Source: Molossus alvarezi
Taxonomy: Eukaryota; Chordata; Mammalia; Chiroptera; Molossidae
Reading direction: 5' to 3'
Length of the DNA stretch: 64,000 nucleotides
Assembly: GCA_037176705.1 (NCBI GenBank)
Contig: CM073890.1
Coordinates: 100,740,591 to 100,804,590, forward strand
Each line of letters starts with the position of its first letter. Positions within the stretch are counted from its first letter, which is position 1. The notes under the pieces were generated by a model. That model had not been told where the DNA came from. It saw nothing but the letters and a program-made list of their open reading frames with translations, and did no database searches. Below, piece after piece: positions 1 to 12,515 of the stretch. A program made the position numbers and the translations under genes.

Positions 1-504
1 GACCTTCATTCATATACTGCTTAGAGCTGTGGTAAATTAGTGCAAATGCTTTGAAAATTTTGGCTTTTTAAAAATGTTAAATGTGTACCTACTGTATGAC
101 ATAGTAATTTTACTCTTAGATATTTACCCAATTTAAGTTTTTTTTAATATATTAGTAGAAGATTTATGAAAACATATTTTTAGACGCTTTATTCAAACAT
201 ATAAAAAGGTGATATTAAAGCACATGTTGACTAAACTAAGGATCATAACAAAGAGAAGAAACTTCATAATAAAAAGAAGAGGGAAATGATAGCAGGAAAT
301 TCCTGAGGAAAACTGCAGAGACAAACACACTGAGCCCTGAGGTTTCTAGTAGCCAGGGCAAAAAGTACATACAATGAGCTAAATTATTTATTAAAGAAAA
401 GAATGCTTAGAAACCAGATAACATCAATTTATTTTCTTGAATCAAGTTTACATATGATATTAAACAGTACAAAGTGTAATTTTACTGATTTTTACATCAA
501 GCCC

Positions 505-1025
505 ATAGTCATTACTTTTTTAATTTTAATTTATTTTCTTCCATCACCATTTATCCCCCGATACCGTCTTCCACTCCTCTTCCCCCTGCAATCACCATAC
601 TGTTGTCCTGTCCATGAGTTTTTTTTTTTTAATTTTTTCTTTATTGATTCTAGAGAGAGAGGAAGGAAGAGGGAGATAAAAATAGTGATGAGAGAGAACA
701 TCGATTGGCCACCTCCTGCATGCCCCTCACTGGGGATCAGGCCCACAACCTGGGCATGTGCTCTGACCAGGAATCGAACCAGCAACCTCTTGGTGAATGG
801 ATCGATGCTCAACCACTGAGCCACACCAGCCAGGCCTGTCCATGTGTTCCTTCTCTTGTTTTCTTTTTTACTCAATCCCTCCACCCCCCACAACAACTAA
901 CCCCTTTCCAGAGCCATTGGCCTGCTCTCTATGAGTCTGTCTCTATTTTGCTTGTTAGTTTAATTTGTTCGTTAAATTGACACAAGTTAAATCATATGGT
1001 ATTTTAAATGGCTTCTTGTATGGTA
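505..1025 (-). mobile_element. Old L1 3' end, interrupted by a Ves SINE
   Basis: The pyrimidine-rich block with CCATACTG, and the downstream sequence with ATTGGCCTGCTCTC, TGAGTCTGTCTCTA and AATCATATGGTATTT, are the usual antisense appearance of an L1 3' UTR and ORF2 end. A Ves SINE at 617-834 splits it, with TSD copies in the L1 sequence, so the L1 is the older insertion. Confidence 0.65.
617..834 (-). mobile_element. Ves SINE (type A)
   Basis: Starts with a poly-T/TTCTTTATTGATT tail complement and ends at the tRNA-like head GTGGCTGGTGTGGCTC (complement, about 820-834). TSD CCTGTCCATG at 607-616 and 835-844, exact. Type A here means a tail ending TCTCTAAAATCAATAAAG plus A-run. Confidence 0.95.
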
Positions 1026-1051
1026 TTTTTTAATTAATGAAAGATGAAGAC

Positions 1052-1195
1052 ATCGATCCATGCACCAAGAGGTTGCCGGTTCGAGTCCTGTTCAGAGCAC
1101 ATGCCCAGGTTGTGGGCCTGATCCCCAGTGAGGGGCGTGCAGGAGGCGGCCAATCGATGTTCTCTCTCATCAGTGTTTCATGTCTGGTCTTCATC
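1052..1195 (+). mobile_element. Ves SINE lacking head start and A-tail
   Basis: Matches Ves from ATCGATCCATGCACC through CATCAGTGTTTC, then stops without the pyrimidine-rich tail or A-run. A 10-bp direct repeat AGATGAAGAC flanks it at 1042-1051 and 1196-1205. Confidence 0.85.
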
Positions 1196-1205
1196 AGATG
1201 AAGAC

Positions 1206-1749
1206 CAATATAATTTGATAAGGATTCAGAATTCTCTAATCTCAAATTCATTATGATAAGTGAAAAAAGTTTAATTCTAAAGGCTACATGCTAAATCATT
1301 CCATTTACCTGACATCAGGAAAAGATGCTGTATATTCTGGATTACGTTTGCTGTCCCAAAGTCTGTGCTTCCACTTACTTCTGGTTCTTGGCACATTCTG
1401 TTATTTTTGCTTAGGGATTTTTTACTTCTGGATTATCCAGTTCCTTCCATATGATTTGCCTAAAATGCCCTTATTTTTCAGATATCCATGTAAACACTAC
1501 GCATTATTTCTTCTAAAATACATTTTAGATCCCTCTCACAACCTATGTTGACATATCATAACATGTTTACAATTGTCTGCTTACTTGTCTATATCTCCAT
1601 GTGGACTGTAAAAATATGTATATGTGTGTATATAACTGTATTAATCATTTCCTTTAAATTTATATTTTAATGGTAAACATATTCTTACATACACAATCAG
1701 TTGATTGGTTGTTATTTTAATCCTTACCCAAGTATATTTCTCCATTGAT
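1206..1749. other. Unassigned AT-rich sequence
   Basis: No gene or repeat recognised. The 87-codon frame at 1288-1551 lacks motifs or conserved context. Confidence 0.6.
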
Positions 1750-1936
1750 TTTTTTTTTTAGATAGAGTGATAGAGGGGGGGAGAGAGAGAATCAATTGGT
1801 TGCCTCCCGCATGATCTTGACCAGGGCCGAGGACTGAACCCACAACTGAGGTACATGCCTTTGACTAGGAATCAAACCCTCAACTTTTCTCTCTGAGGGC
1901 CAATGCTCTAACCACTGAGCTAAATCGGCTGGGGCT
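1750..1936 (-). mobile_element. tRNA-derived SINE, diverged Ves relative
   Basis: The complement shows a tRNA-like head ending AGCCCCAGCCGATTTAGCTC, a box-B-like segment around GGAATCAAACCC and the A-rich tail at the left. It is more diverged than most Ves copies here. Confidence 0.75.
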
Positions 1937-2596
1937 TGGCTTGATATTTTAAATGGTTCTTAAAATTTCTGTGAATAACCCTTTAAATGGAATTATCTAA
2001 GCTATGCCAGACTGTTCTTGACAAGAGGGGACAAAGTATCAAGTGAAATTATGTATAATAGAAACGTTATCATTTACCACTATAATTACTCTCAGCATAG
2101 TATTTGGGTGCATGAGAAAATAAGAGATAACAAGACATATTCAATTGGAATAGATTGGGGAACGACATAGCAAAGCCATGGTCTTTGTGACACTACAACA
2201 GACTGTGAAATGGAAGATTTAAAGCAATCTTTATGGGATAATGTTTGCACAGACAAGAGGCCATGAAATATTCAGGTTTTAATCTAAATCCAACTTGTCT
2301 TCTTTTACAAAATACTGTTCTTATGGTGTACTTCTTCATTTGCTCCAGTGAATTCTATAATGATTTTTTTTTAATGTTTACCCTTACCCATTTTTATGGT
2401 ACATAAAAACGTCGTATACACCAAAATGAAATGAAGGTAATAGATAACCAAATGAGCCTCAATTTCCACTAAAATAAAGTGACATATCTCAAACAAAAAA
2501 TTAAGATGTGGATCTGAAGGGACATATGAACAATAGATTACATGCACAGATATTCTGGCAGCATCAAATTCAAAATAAGAGGACAAAGAATGCCTT

Positions 2597-2811
2597 AAGC
2601 CTGGCCGGTGTGGCTCAGTGGTTGAGCATTGACCCATGCACCAAGAGGTCACTGGTTCAATTCCCAGGCAGGGCACATGCCCAGGTTGTGGGCCCAATCC
2701 CCAGTGTGGGGAGTGCAGGAGGCAGCTAATCGATGTTCTCTCACATCGATGTTTCTATCTCTCTCTCCATCTCCCTTCCTCTCTCTCTAAAATCAACAAA
2801 GAAAAAAAAAA
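2597..2811 (+). mobile_element. Ves SINE (type A)
   Basis: Head CCTGGCCGGTGTGGCTCAGT with box A, box B GGTTCAATTCC, then GGGCACATGCCCAGG, tail TCTCTAAAATCAACAAAG and A-run. Complete. Confidence 0.95.
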
Positions 2812-3359
2812 TGATGTAACCTGCAACACATATGGACTAACCTTGTGCACATACTCAATATGAATATTATATAAATGGCATCTCAGATATAAAAGCACAA
2901 TGGGAAATGAGTCTAAAATCTGACATCGTTAGATTTTATTAAGGGAGTGTGCACTTCATATCCACACAAAGTATTTCCAGTTTAAAGAAATGTATGTGTG
3001 CACTTTTGCTTCACAATTTTTATAATACAGTTTTCATTGTCATGCACGTTTAATCGTGTTCTGCTTTTCTTCATGATTTATCTTTAACTCATGTATTATT
3101 TAGTAGTATGCAGTTTAATTTCCAATGATTAGAGGTTTCCCTAGATAAGTTATGAATTTTTAATTTAATTCTCTAGATAAGTATTTTTAATTTAACTCCC
3201 TTGTGATTAGCCAATACTCTGTTTTTATTGGAGCTTCCACTTTGACTAAGATAATGGTCAGTTTTGCTGAGAATTGCATGTGCTCTTGAAAAAGTGTGTC
3301 TTCTCAGTTGAGTATGTTCTATAAATGTCAGTTTGGTCAAGGTAACTGATAGTGTATTT

Positions 3360-3595
3360 TATTTTCTTTATTTAATTTTTTTTTCTTTATTGATTTTAGA
3401 GAGAGGAGAAGAGAGAGGGAGAGAGAGATAGAAACATCGATGAGAGAGAACATTGATCGGTCACCTCCTGCAAGACCCCCTCTGGGGATTGGACCCACAA
3501 CCTGGGCATGTGTCCTGACCGGGAATCAAACCACCAACCTCTCTGTGCATAAGTAGACGCTCAACCACTGAGCCATACCATCTGGGCAGATCATT
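3360..3595 (-). mobile_element. Ves SINE (type A) inside a SINE pair
   Basis: Antisense Ves from the TTCTTTATTGATTTTAGAGA tail to the head near 3590. It lies head-to-tail beside another Ves; one TSD (CTGATAGTGTATTT at 3346-3359 and 3838-3851) encloses both. Confidence 0.9.
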
Positions 3596-3837
3596 TTTTT
3601 GTTTTTTAAATTCTCACCTCAGGATATTTTTCCATTTATTTTAAGATAGAGTAGGAGGGGGGAAGAGAGAGAGAGAGAAGCACCAATGTGAGAGAGAGAC
3701 ATTAACTGGTTGCCTCCCAAAGGACCCTAACCAGGGCTGGGGACCAAACCACAAGCAAGGTACGTGCCCTTGATCAGAATTGAACCCAAGACTCTTTGAT
3801 CCATGGGCCGACACTCTGCTGAGCCCAACCGGCCAGG
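3596..3837 (-). mobile_element. Ves SINE (type B) in the same pair
   Basis: Antisense, with the type B tail complement TCTCACCTCAGGATATTTTT at the left and a CCCAACCGGCCAGG head end at the right. Type B here means a tail ending near ATGTCCTCAGGTGAGGAT. The right TSD copy follows directly. Confidence 0.88.
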
Positions 3838-4045
3838 CTGATAGTGTATTTCAATCATCTATGGGTTTCTGATTTCTGTGCCTATTTCCACCAAATGCTT
3901 AGAGAGGGCCTTAATATTTCTAACTCGGATAGGAGCTTTGTCAATTTTTTAAAATTTATTAAAATGTTTCTTAATTTATTTTAAGCTCTACTCTTAGGCA
4001 CATATTAATAATTGTTTTGTGGACACCTTCACATTTTTGGTGACA

Positions 4046-4250
4046 TTATTATTTTTATTTTTAAACCTTTATTATTGAGAGTATTCCAGATATCCCCCTC
4101 ATTTCCCCCATTGCCGTCTTCCTCTCGGTTCCCATCCCAACCCAGGCCTTCACCACCCTGTAGACTGTGTCCGTGGGTAATGCATATACGCATGTAAATT
4201 CTTTGGCTAATCTCTTCCCACACACCCTCCCCTACCCTCTGCTGGAAAGT
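4046..4250 (-). mobile_element. Young-type L1/HAL1 3' UTR fragment
   Basis: The sequence TTTATTATTGAGAGTATTCC, then a C-rich block, then GTGTCCGTGGGTAATGCATA and AATTCTTTGGCTAATCTCTT is the complement of the same 3' UTR seen at 17 kb and 49 kb. It is inserted in the older L1. No TSD was resolved. Confidence 0.7.
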
Positions 4251-4490
4251 CTTTTGCTTCCAATAATCTAGCTAATTTATTGTTCATATGATTATCCTCT
4301 GCATGAGGTAGCTCTTTCTATCCTTTTACTCTCACCTTAGCTTATTTTATGTTTAAAATATGTTTCTTAAAGATGGTATATATTAGGTTTTCCAACTGTA
4401 TCCATTTTCTAATTCAATCTTTGTCTTTTAATACGTGTTTAGTCCATTACCATTTAAAGAAATAATTTACTAGGCTGTATTATGTCTAGC

Positions 4491-4517
4491 TTATTTATTT
4501 ATTTATTTATTTATTTA
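4491..4517 (+). repeat. (TTTA)n microsatellite
   Basis: About six to seven TTTA units inside the old L1 remnant. Confidence 0.9.
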
Positions 4518-5348
4518 GTCCTCTCTGCTTTTAGTTTACTTTTTTCATCCTGTTCTGCTGTCACTTGAATAATTGAATATTTAATTAGATTATCACTTAT
4601 TTCTTGGCATTTTTGCTTCATCTATTTGCATTATTTTAGTTATTGCTCTAGTTATTATAATATACATTTATAACTATTCACGGTCTACTTACAGTTAATA
4701 TTGTACCACTTAATGCAAAATACAGAAACAGTATAATGTGAAGGACCATTCACCACATCTGTCTTTCTTTACATCATTACATGCTTTAAAACCCTTTTTT
4801 TTTATCACAAATTCAACAGTAAACAGTCACATGTATTTTAAAGATACATATAGGAAAAACAGTCTTTTAAATTTACTCAAACATTTCACATTTTCCGTCT
4901 TTTTCATTCTTCCTAAAAATTCAAGTATTCATTTTGTTAATTACCTTTTGGCTTGAGGTACTTCTTTCAATATATTTTATTATTAAGGTTTTCTTTTTTA
5001 TATTTGAAATGTCTTTATGTAACGTACATTTTTTAAGGTATTTTCACTGAATATAGAACTCTTTTGTTTTTGTTTATTTTTTGCCTTTTTAGTAGTTTAT
5101 CAATATCATTCCCCTGTCTTCTGGTGTCCACTGTTTCTGATAAAAATTTAGTAGTTATTCAAATTTCTCTTCCCTGTATACACTAGATTGTTTTTCTCTG
5201 CCCCCTCAAGATACTGTCTTTACTTCTGGAGTTTCAGAGATTTGCCCATTATATGTTTTTTTTTTATTGATTATACTTCTCTGATTTTCTTCATTATATA
5301 AATTTACATTTTTCAATAATCTGAAGTACATGCTGGCTATTATCTCTT

Positions 5349-5610
5349 TATTTTCTTTATTTAATTTTTTATCCTCACCCAAGGACATTTTTTTGCATTT
5401 ATGTTCAGATAGAGCAGGAAGGAGAGAGGGAGGAAGAGAGAGAGAGAAACATTGATGTGAAAGGGACACATCAACTGGTTGTCACCTACATGACCTCAAC
5501 TGGGGCGGGGGACAAACTGCAACCGACGTACGTGTTCTTAGCGGGAACCGAACCCAGGTCTCTCTAATCCGCGGGCTGATGCTCTAACTGCTGAGCCATA
5601 CCAGCCAGGG
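5349..5610 (-). mobile_element. Ves SINE (type B)
   Basis: Type B tail complement TATCCTCACCCAAGGACATT, middle GCAACCGACGTACGTG, head end CATACCAGCCAGGG. Imperfect TSD starting CTGG (5333-5348 and 5611-5626, four mismatches). Confidence 0.9.
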
Positions 5611-7149
5611 CTGGACATTATATTTTTAAATGATGAATTTATCAAGGGAAGCCTTTTATTTATCAACAGTCTGTTGTCAATTAGATGTGTTTCCCCATTA
5701 TTATTAATTATAGTTATTTGAAGGAGGGAGTAGTTGCTCTAATAGAACTCACTCAACCATTATTCTAAAAAGGCATTTTAATTGTATGCTTGCAATAATA
5801 TTCTTTCCCAAAATATTCAAACATAGCTGATTTTTTTGCATATCTTTCATTTCTTAATTTGTTACTTTCTACACACACTTAGAAATCTTCCTGCTCCTAA
5901 TATCTGATTTGAGGGCTGGCAGTATTTATTGAATACTTTAGTAATAATTGGCGAAAATACCCTGAACTCGCAGTGTTTTAATCTCATTTTATTTTGACCC
6001 TGTAGGCATAACACAATACAGATATAACTACATTTTTTTTTTATTTCTCCATTAACTTATGTTGTAAAATTCAACTGCTCCAAGGTAAAGCTGTTACTAT
6101 AATATTTATGAAAGTCATATTATTGCAGAGTCCATTACTTAAGGATGCAGCTGGATCCCAGGTTGTGAGATGTAACCTTAACTGCCTGAGGCTATTATTT
6201 CAACTCCAGCACAGACTGAAGTGATGTGACCACCATTTTTAAAACATGCCATGTCCTATTAATATTATCTCTGAAGCCAGAACCAAAACATGTGAGAACA
6301 ACTGCATTCATACCTGTAGCCATATATTTGGCAATCTAGTTATTACTTTATTTTCATAAACATAATTGAGAAGTCTTAATGGTGTTTGGGGTATTATTTT
6401 ATTTGATAAGAACCATATTCAAAATTTTGATGAGTGGATATTTTCTTAGTTGGCTGTCATCAACAACAGAGCTCCTTGAAGAGGCTATCATAGAAATCAG
6501 CTATTTCTCGTGTGTAATGTAAGAGGTAGTAGTTCACTGACTACAGAAAGAGTGGAGGAAAAAACAAGGGCAGGCAAACAGAATGTTTGAAGATTTCTTG
6601 TTAGTGATCGTTTTACAACTCTAATTTCCTATGGCTACCTGAGCACTTTGTGTGACCTAATCACCCTCTTGATTAAATTCCCCCTGTGTTGTTTTTTTTT
6701 TTTTTTTTTACTTCCAGCCAACATTTCTTTCTCTCTTGAACACAACAGGTTATATAATAGTAATCACAACATTTATTTAATTAGTCGTATCATACCACAT
6801 GCAATATACTTGTTCACAGTGCAAATAATATATATATTCATATATATAAATAAAATAAAGACATAATTTATATGCAATCACTAAATTTAATCTTTAAAAA
6901 CATACTGTGAGGCTGTGAGAATGGACGTTGGAAGGACTTTGAGTGAGGAGCTTCATGGACCTTCACCCCAATGAAATAATCTTATTTAAAAAAATTTTTT
7001 TTGATTAAAATTTTCAAAATAAACAGGACAATGTTAGAGCCTCTGGAAAGTTTCTTGAGGGGATAAAATAAATTAATAGGCTTTCCTAATAAAGACCTAT
7101 TTAATCTTGTTGAGAAGATGAGAAGTTTGTGACTTTTTAATCATAACTC
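5611..7149. other. Unassigned AT-rich sequence
   Basis: Nothing recognised apart from homopolymer runs (T at about 6690-6708) and a short (TA)n near 6830. Confidence 0.6.
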
Positions 7150-8010
7150 ACTACTTCCTCTCTTCCCCCAGGCCCTATTCATACTGTAATAGAGGGTCCA
7201 TTAGGCTCTCTCCATCGCTGCTAGTCTGGGGGAGAAGAAAACCAACATTCTCATTTCCCAGCTTTTGGTCAGGAGCTTAAATTATAGGCAGTTGCAGCCA
7301 AGAAGTCTTGGCTGTATTCCTCTATCTGACACCCCCCCCCGCCCCCCCATTTAGGACGGAGGCTCTGTCTCAGGCATGGCAGACTGAGAATACTGGGGAG
7401 CAGATTTTCCCTACCCCAGCTCCCTCATGAGGTGGTGATTCCACACCAGGACCAAAAGAGGCTGCCTCTCCTGCCCAGCACCATGCCTGCGAAGCAGGGG
7501 TATCTTACTGAGAGAAACAGACCACTAGTCTCACTCTGATCCCTGGAGAAGGGCTCTGAAATGTCACCCAAGCTCAGAGGCAGGCCAGGACAACAGAGAA
7601 CTCCAAAGCTCTTCTCAAACTAGTTAATTAGTTGGAAGAAAGTGTGAGAAAAGTCAAGTCTAAAAATGTTCTTCAAACAATGCGGATTTAGGTAGTAAAC
7701 AATTATGGAAGACCTAGTAGCTACATGAAAGCAACTAGCTTCCTTAGGCCTGCTACCTCACTAGGGAGAATCAGAGAAACAGCCTTGGAGTTAGAGTAAA
7801 ACTACAAGTCTGGCCTGAAAATTTACAGTGACAAGGGAATCAGAATATATTTGGTTCACACTGTGAAGCAATTTACACAGAAGGATATTTTTTAAAAAAT
7901 AATAGAAAAAGAAAGAAACAGCCCATAATTAGTAGAGTGTAACAGCTGGGTATGATGCAGATACCTAACAGAGATCAGGGAAAGAGAGAGTCCTGCTAAA
8001 ACCACTACCA
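7150..8010. mobile_element. Possible old L1 leader or ORF1-region remnant
   Basis: This stretch is more GC-rich than its surroundings and ends with blocks such as AAAGTCAAGTCTAAAAATGT (about 7651) and TAGCTACATGAAAGCAACTA (about 7719), which I associate loosely with L1M leaders. It lies upstream of the plus-strand L1 ORF2 piece at 8.6 kb, which would fit one broken element. Weakly supported. Confidence 0.3.
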
Positions 8011-8306
8011 TCGTAGGGTAAAAATGGAACAAATGAAAAAGAAAAGTTTTAATTAGATTAGTAGAATAAATTCAATACTTATATACTTGCTTTTCTCATT
8101 TCAGTTTCTTTAAAAAATTACATTTTAGAAATTAATAATTATGTCAGCATCTTATTGAATTTGTAATGTGTGTGGATGTAACATGCAGAACAATGATGAC
8201 ACAAAAGGGAGGAAGAAGAAATAGAGCTGTATATTTATATATAATGTTTCTACATGTTGATTTCTCACTGGAATTGAATTAGTATAAATCTAAAGTTATA
8301 TCCTAG

Positions 8307-8511
8307 GCCTGGCTAGTGTGGTTCAGTGGTTGAGCGTCGATTCATGCACCAAGTTGCCTGTTCAATTCCCAGTCAGGGCACATGCCCATGTTGTGGGCCC
8401 AATCCCCAGTGGGCATGCAGGAGGCGGCCAATCGATGTTCTCTCTCATCAATGTTTCTATCTTGCTCTCGCTCTTCCCATCCTCACTCTCTAAATATCAA
8501 TAAAGAAAAAA
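8307..8511 (+). mobile_element. Ves SINE (type A)
   Basis: Head GGCCTGGCTAGTGTGGTTCA, box B GTTCAATTCC, GGGCACATGCCCATG, then AATATCAATAAAG tail. A few bases are missing around the anticodon-like region (about 8352). Confidence 0.93.
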
Positions 8512-8639
8512 ATTATATTAAGTAATATTCTAATTAATTAAGATGTGTATAGTAAATCAGAGACTTACCACTAAGAAAATACAATGAAAATGATTAAGTC
8601 ATTAAGATGTCACACTACTAATATTAACTTAATGCTAAA

Positions 8640-9610
8640 GAAAAGTTTAAAGAGGAAGAGAGGGACAAATAGAAGATATAGGATGTACTGGGAAACAAAC
8701 ATTTTTTGGCAGATGTAAGTCCAGTTATAGAAATTGACATTAAGCATACATGAACCATACAAGTGCAGAGTTTGCAAGAGTTGGTAACAAAAAAATGGGG
8801 TCCAACTACATGCTCTCTATAAGAGACATGCTTTAGATACAAAAAAATACAAATTGGTTGAAAGCAAAATATAAAAAGATATATTGTGCAAACAGCAACC
8901 ATAAGATAAAGTGGCTATAGTACCATCAGACAAAAATAGAATTTAAAAACAATATATGTTATTAGAGATAAAGAGAGATGTTTTATAATCATAAAAGATC
9001 ATGAAATATAAGTATTATGAACATATGTGTACCTAACAACAGAGTCCCAGTGTACATAAAGTAAAAACAGAATTGAAGAGAGAAATGGAAAATTAAAAAA
9101 TAATAGTCGAAGAAGTCAATACCCAATATTTGATAATGTATAGAACAACTGTGAAGAAGATCATTAAGGAAATAAAAGACTTGAACAACACTATTCACCA
9201 ACCTGATATAAAAGATATATATATAGAACCCCCTACCAAACAGTAACAGAATATACTTTCTTCTCAAGGATACATGGAACGTGCTATAGCACAGACCATA
9301 AGCTAGGCCATAAAACAGCTTCAACAAATTAAAAAGTTTGATATCATACAAATTACGTTCTTTGGCAATAAGGGAATGATGTCAGAATTCATTAACAGAA
9401 ATAAATTTGAGAAATTCCCAAATATGTATGAATTAAACAGCATACTATTTTTTTTAATGAGTACAGAAGGACATCACAAGAGGATTTGGCAAAAACTTTG
9501 AAATGAATGAAAATAAAGACACAACACCTAGAGCTACACCTAATAGTGCATTTCCCTCTGGACAGGTATAACTGTAAATGCCAATATAAAAGTGAGAAAA
9601 GTTTCAAATT
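8640..9610 (+). mobile_element. Old L1 ORF2 fragment (endonuclease part)
   Basis: Plus-strand sequence follows the endonuclease end of L1 ORF2: CATGCTCTCTATAAGAGAC (about 8810), a block around GTACCTAACAACAGAG (about 9030), GAACAACACTATTCACCAAC (about 9183) and ACAGAATATAC with the next motif (about 9246-9310). It is heavily mutated, with no usable frame. The minus-strand frames of 92-120 codons here are antisense shadows. Confidence 0.75.
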
Positions 9611-12289
9611 TTATGGGCTGAGTTGTATCCTGCCAATATATATCTCCTAACTCCCATATCTCACATACTTCATGGAAAAAACTATGTCTCTGATACTATG
9701 TCTGGTGTTTCTTCTGTCCAGAGCCAACTTTCACCCTCATCTTCCATCTCTTTCTTTGATTGCTTAAATCCTACTTACCAGGAATTTTACACAACTCGGG
9801 AAATGAGTTATGTCATATGCTTATGATTCCCTAGCATGGTATTTATCAAACTTTGTTTTCACAATCTCCCCAGTTAAGCACCATCCCAAAAGTGCAGTTA
9901 AACCAAAAACTCATCAGTACTAGAGAATTATATGCCTTTGATTATTGCATTTCCACTGTCGCACATTATAGTAGTTCAGTAGAACTTTGTTAAATTGAAT
10001 AAATTCATTAAGCAAAGTTCATAGATTGTCAAATAATAAGAATGTCTTGGAGAAAAGAGATTATTCCTAATGAGATTATTTTATTTCAAATGTAAATACA
10101 TAAATGAGAACTAAATGAGGGCCAAAGAAAGTTAAGTAGGTACATTAGCAAAAAGAGACCACAAGACTACCAATTATGGCTATTTCCTTGCTTTTTTTAT
10201 TTTTTTGTTTAAATATTTAATGGCCATGCCCCAATATTTTTGTTACTTTTAGATAACAAAATAAAAAAAACACAAAATTAACTCAAATTTAAGCTAGATG
10301 TTTAATTATTATTTAAGAGTGTCTAGTTCTACCTTCTAAACGTCTAACAGAAAATAACTATAAAGGCTGGATAACATACCCCCAAAAATGCTGAAAGATA
10401 TTAGAGAACAATTAAGTAAAGTAGATACAATGGAAGAAAAATCTTGTAGACAAGGAAGACACAGAATGTAAGCATCAAATGTGCCTTTGCGGTATTGCTC
10501 AGTTTATGTGCTGTTTCTCAGCGCAGAGCATAACAGCTGAAGCTGAACCTGAGGACAGTGACTTGCAGAGGTCTTGCCGAAAGGGGGAAAATGAGTTGGA
10601 ATTTAGGTTGCCTAAAGATTGAGGCTTGAAGTGTAAAGTAAGCCTGAAGTTCTCTGTGCAATATTTTCTTAAGGCACTTGCTAAATCTTAAACTGTTAAT
10701 GCTGTGGTTGAGAGGCTCAGACCTAAAGCAACTAAAAAATAAAAACAAACTGGGTAACTAAGAAGCTGACTAATTTCACTAATCTTTCCTTAAAACTCAA
10801 AAGCTGAAGGAACCATGGAAAATATTCCAGACTCTAGTATAGAACCAAGAAAGCTAGTCTTAGGGATTGTTGATTAGCTACCACATATGATCATAGAACA
10901 ATCTGGAACAAGTTATATTATCTGTGAAAATAACTATAAAATATATACATACATAATTATATAATACAATGATAACATTTTAGTAAAACTCCTAGAAAAG
11001 TTTAAAGTTGCAGGGTTCACTTTATTATTTTCTTACCTTTGCTAAAATTCAAATGATTTTTCAGGGCAAATAATGGAAAATAAAAACGTTATCATCATTC
11101 AGAGAAAATATATTTTGCTTTTTTGCTTGAGAATTGAGTAGATGTACTTTAAAACACAATTCAGAAATTGTATTTGAAGTATTGCAGTATACCTTCTATT
11201 ACAAACTCAACTTATATACTAAAATCATAGTGAAATGAGTTCTAGATATAATTGTGTTGACATAAGCAATATAAAAGTCACACCGAATCTCTAATGCTGA
11301 TATAAACATTATGTTCATATATACTTAGATAAGTAAAATAAGAATGACTATTTACAATAATAAATGACACTGAAAATCTAGGAACGCTACCTCAGAATTT
11401 GAAATAATATTTATTGTTCAATTTTATTCTCAAGTATCAATGTGGGACTAGAAGTATCGATGTGGGACTAAAAGTTCATCCAAAAAATACTCCACCAGTA
11501 ATGCCAACAATTACATATTCAATAATTAAAGATTCTCTCCTACCAAATATTTTAAAAGGATTCACATTCACAAAACGGACCATAATTATTCTATTAGTTC
11601 TTGTGCGTTAGTTAGAAGTTACTTAATGAAATTTGCCAAGACATAAAAAGCTACATTTAATAACCCAGAAATGTGAAAGCACATAAAGTATTTATAATGG
11701 AAATAAGCAAAATAATTTATGTCATAATAGTTAAGTCACATTTTACCTAGCAATAACTATTCAGGACTTTGGAAACAATATGAAGTCCAATTGGAAGGAC
11801 TCAAAAAATTAGATCATGAGACTGTGTTCTGAAGCAAATTAAATAAATTAGCATTAAGGGTAAATAATTTTATTTAGTTTTAACTTTCTCTCAAAAATGA
11901 TAATCTAAAATTTACAGAGTATCCATGATAGGACAATATGATGCATGCTACTTGCAGTATGGCCCATAGAGCCTTGTGCATCTGCAAATTGCTTATTAAA
12001 GGTCAGCTGCAAAATAAGTACAAAAAGTGAAAGTCAGTGTTTAGAACATTTGTAGTATATTTCAGTGACACTTTTTTTATATATTAAAAAAGTATCAGAT
12101 ATATTTTTTAAAATGTCCTTCACAACAGAGTTTGAGAAGTATTATGTTACAATCCAAGTGATGACTACAGTAGAAAGGAATAAAAATAAAAGACTGGATG
12201 AGGAATAGTTGAAATGCTATTACTAATAAATAGATATTACCGCTTTTACAATATGCAGTCATTTTTGCTGAAAATTTTATACAGATTTA
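9611..12289. other. Unassigned AT-rich sequence
   Basis: No convincing feature. A stretch at 9613-9660 weakly resembles a MaLR LTR start, and 10340-10750 weakly resembles an old L1 non-coding part; neither is firm. The duplicated GATGTGGGACTA-like phrase at 11439-11471 is a local repeat. Confidence 0.55.
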
Positions 12290-12475
12290 TACATTTATTC
12301 TCAACACAATATTAGAAAGTATTATTATTTATAGATGCAGAAACTTATGTTCCAAAATATTAAATAACTCATCTGAGGGTTCAAGAACTAATATATACAG
12401 AGCAAGATTGAATCCAGGTCCAAACCCAACTCTGTGTAGTTATTCACTATTCTACATGCTGTCTTTCCCAAGAAC
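12290..12475 (-). mobile_element. MIR SINE, minus strand
   Basis: Antisense MIR: ATAGATGCAGAAACTTATGT, TTAAATAACTCATCTGAGGG, AGATTGAATCCAGGTCC and CACTATTCTACATGCTGTCT in the expected order. The TSD-flanked Ves SINE at 12516 lies just downstream. Confidence 0.75.
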
Positions 12476-12515
12476 AACAACAAGCCTTATAATGACATCT
12501 CAGATGATATTTTTA

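Larger units (their letters stand above)
3080..5230 (-). mobile_element. Old L1 (L1M-like) remnant with three later insertions
   Basis: Flanking pieces read as diverged antisense L1: CATGTATTATTTAGTAGTATGCAG-type sequence (about 3090), TTCTATAAATGTCAGTTTGGTC (about 3318), a block near 4300-4480 and TATTATAATATACATTT (about 4655). Two Ves SINEs (3360-3837) and a younger L1 3' end (about 4050-4250) interrupt it. The 4500-5230 part is AT-rich and very diverged, so the left and right limits are rough. Confidence 0.55.

Noticed and set aside
3360..3837. Tandem repeat array or CRISPR-like repeats
   Set aside because: The two similar units are separate SINE subfamilies; there are no regular spacers and the DNA is mammalian.
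9613..9660. MaLR LTR start
   Set aside because: The resemblance covers only a few dozen bases and does not continue into the rest of an LTR.
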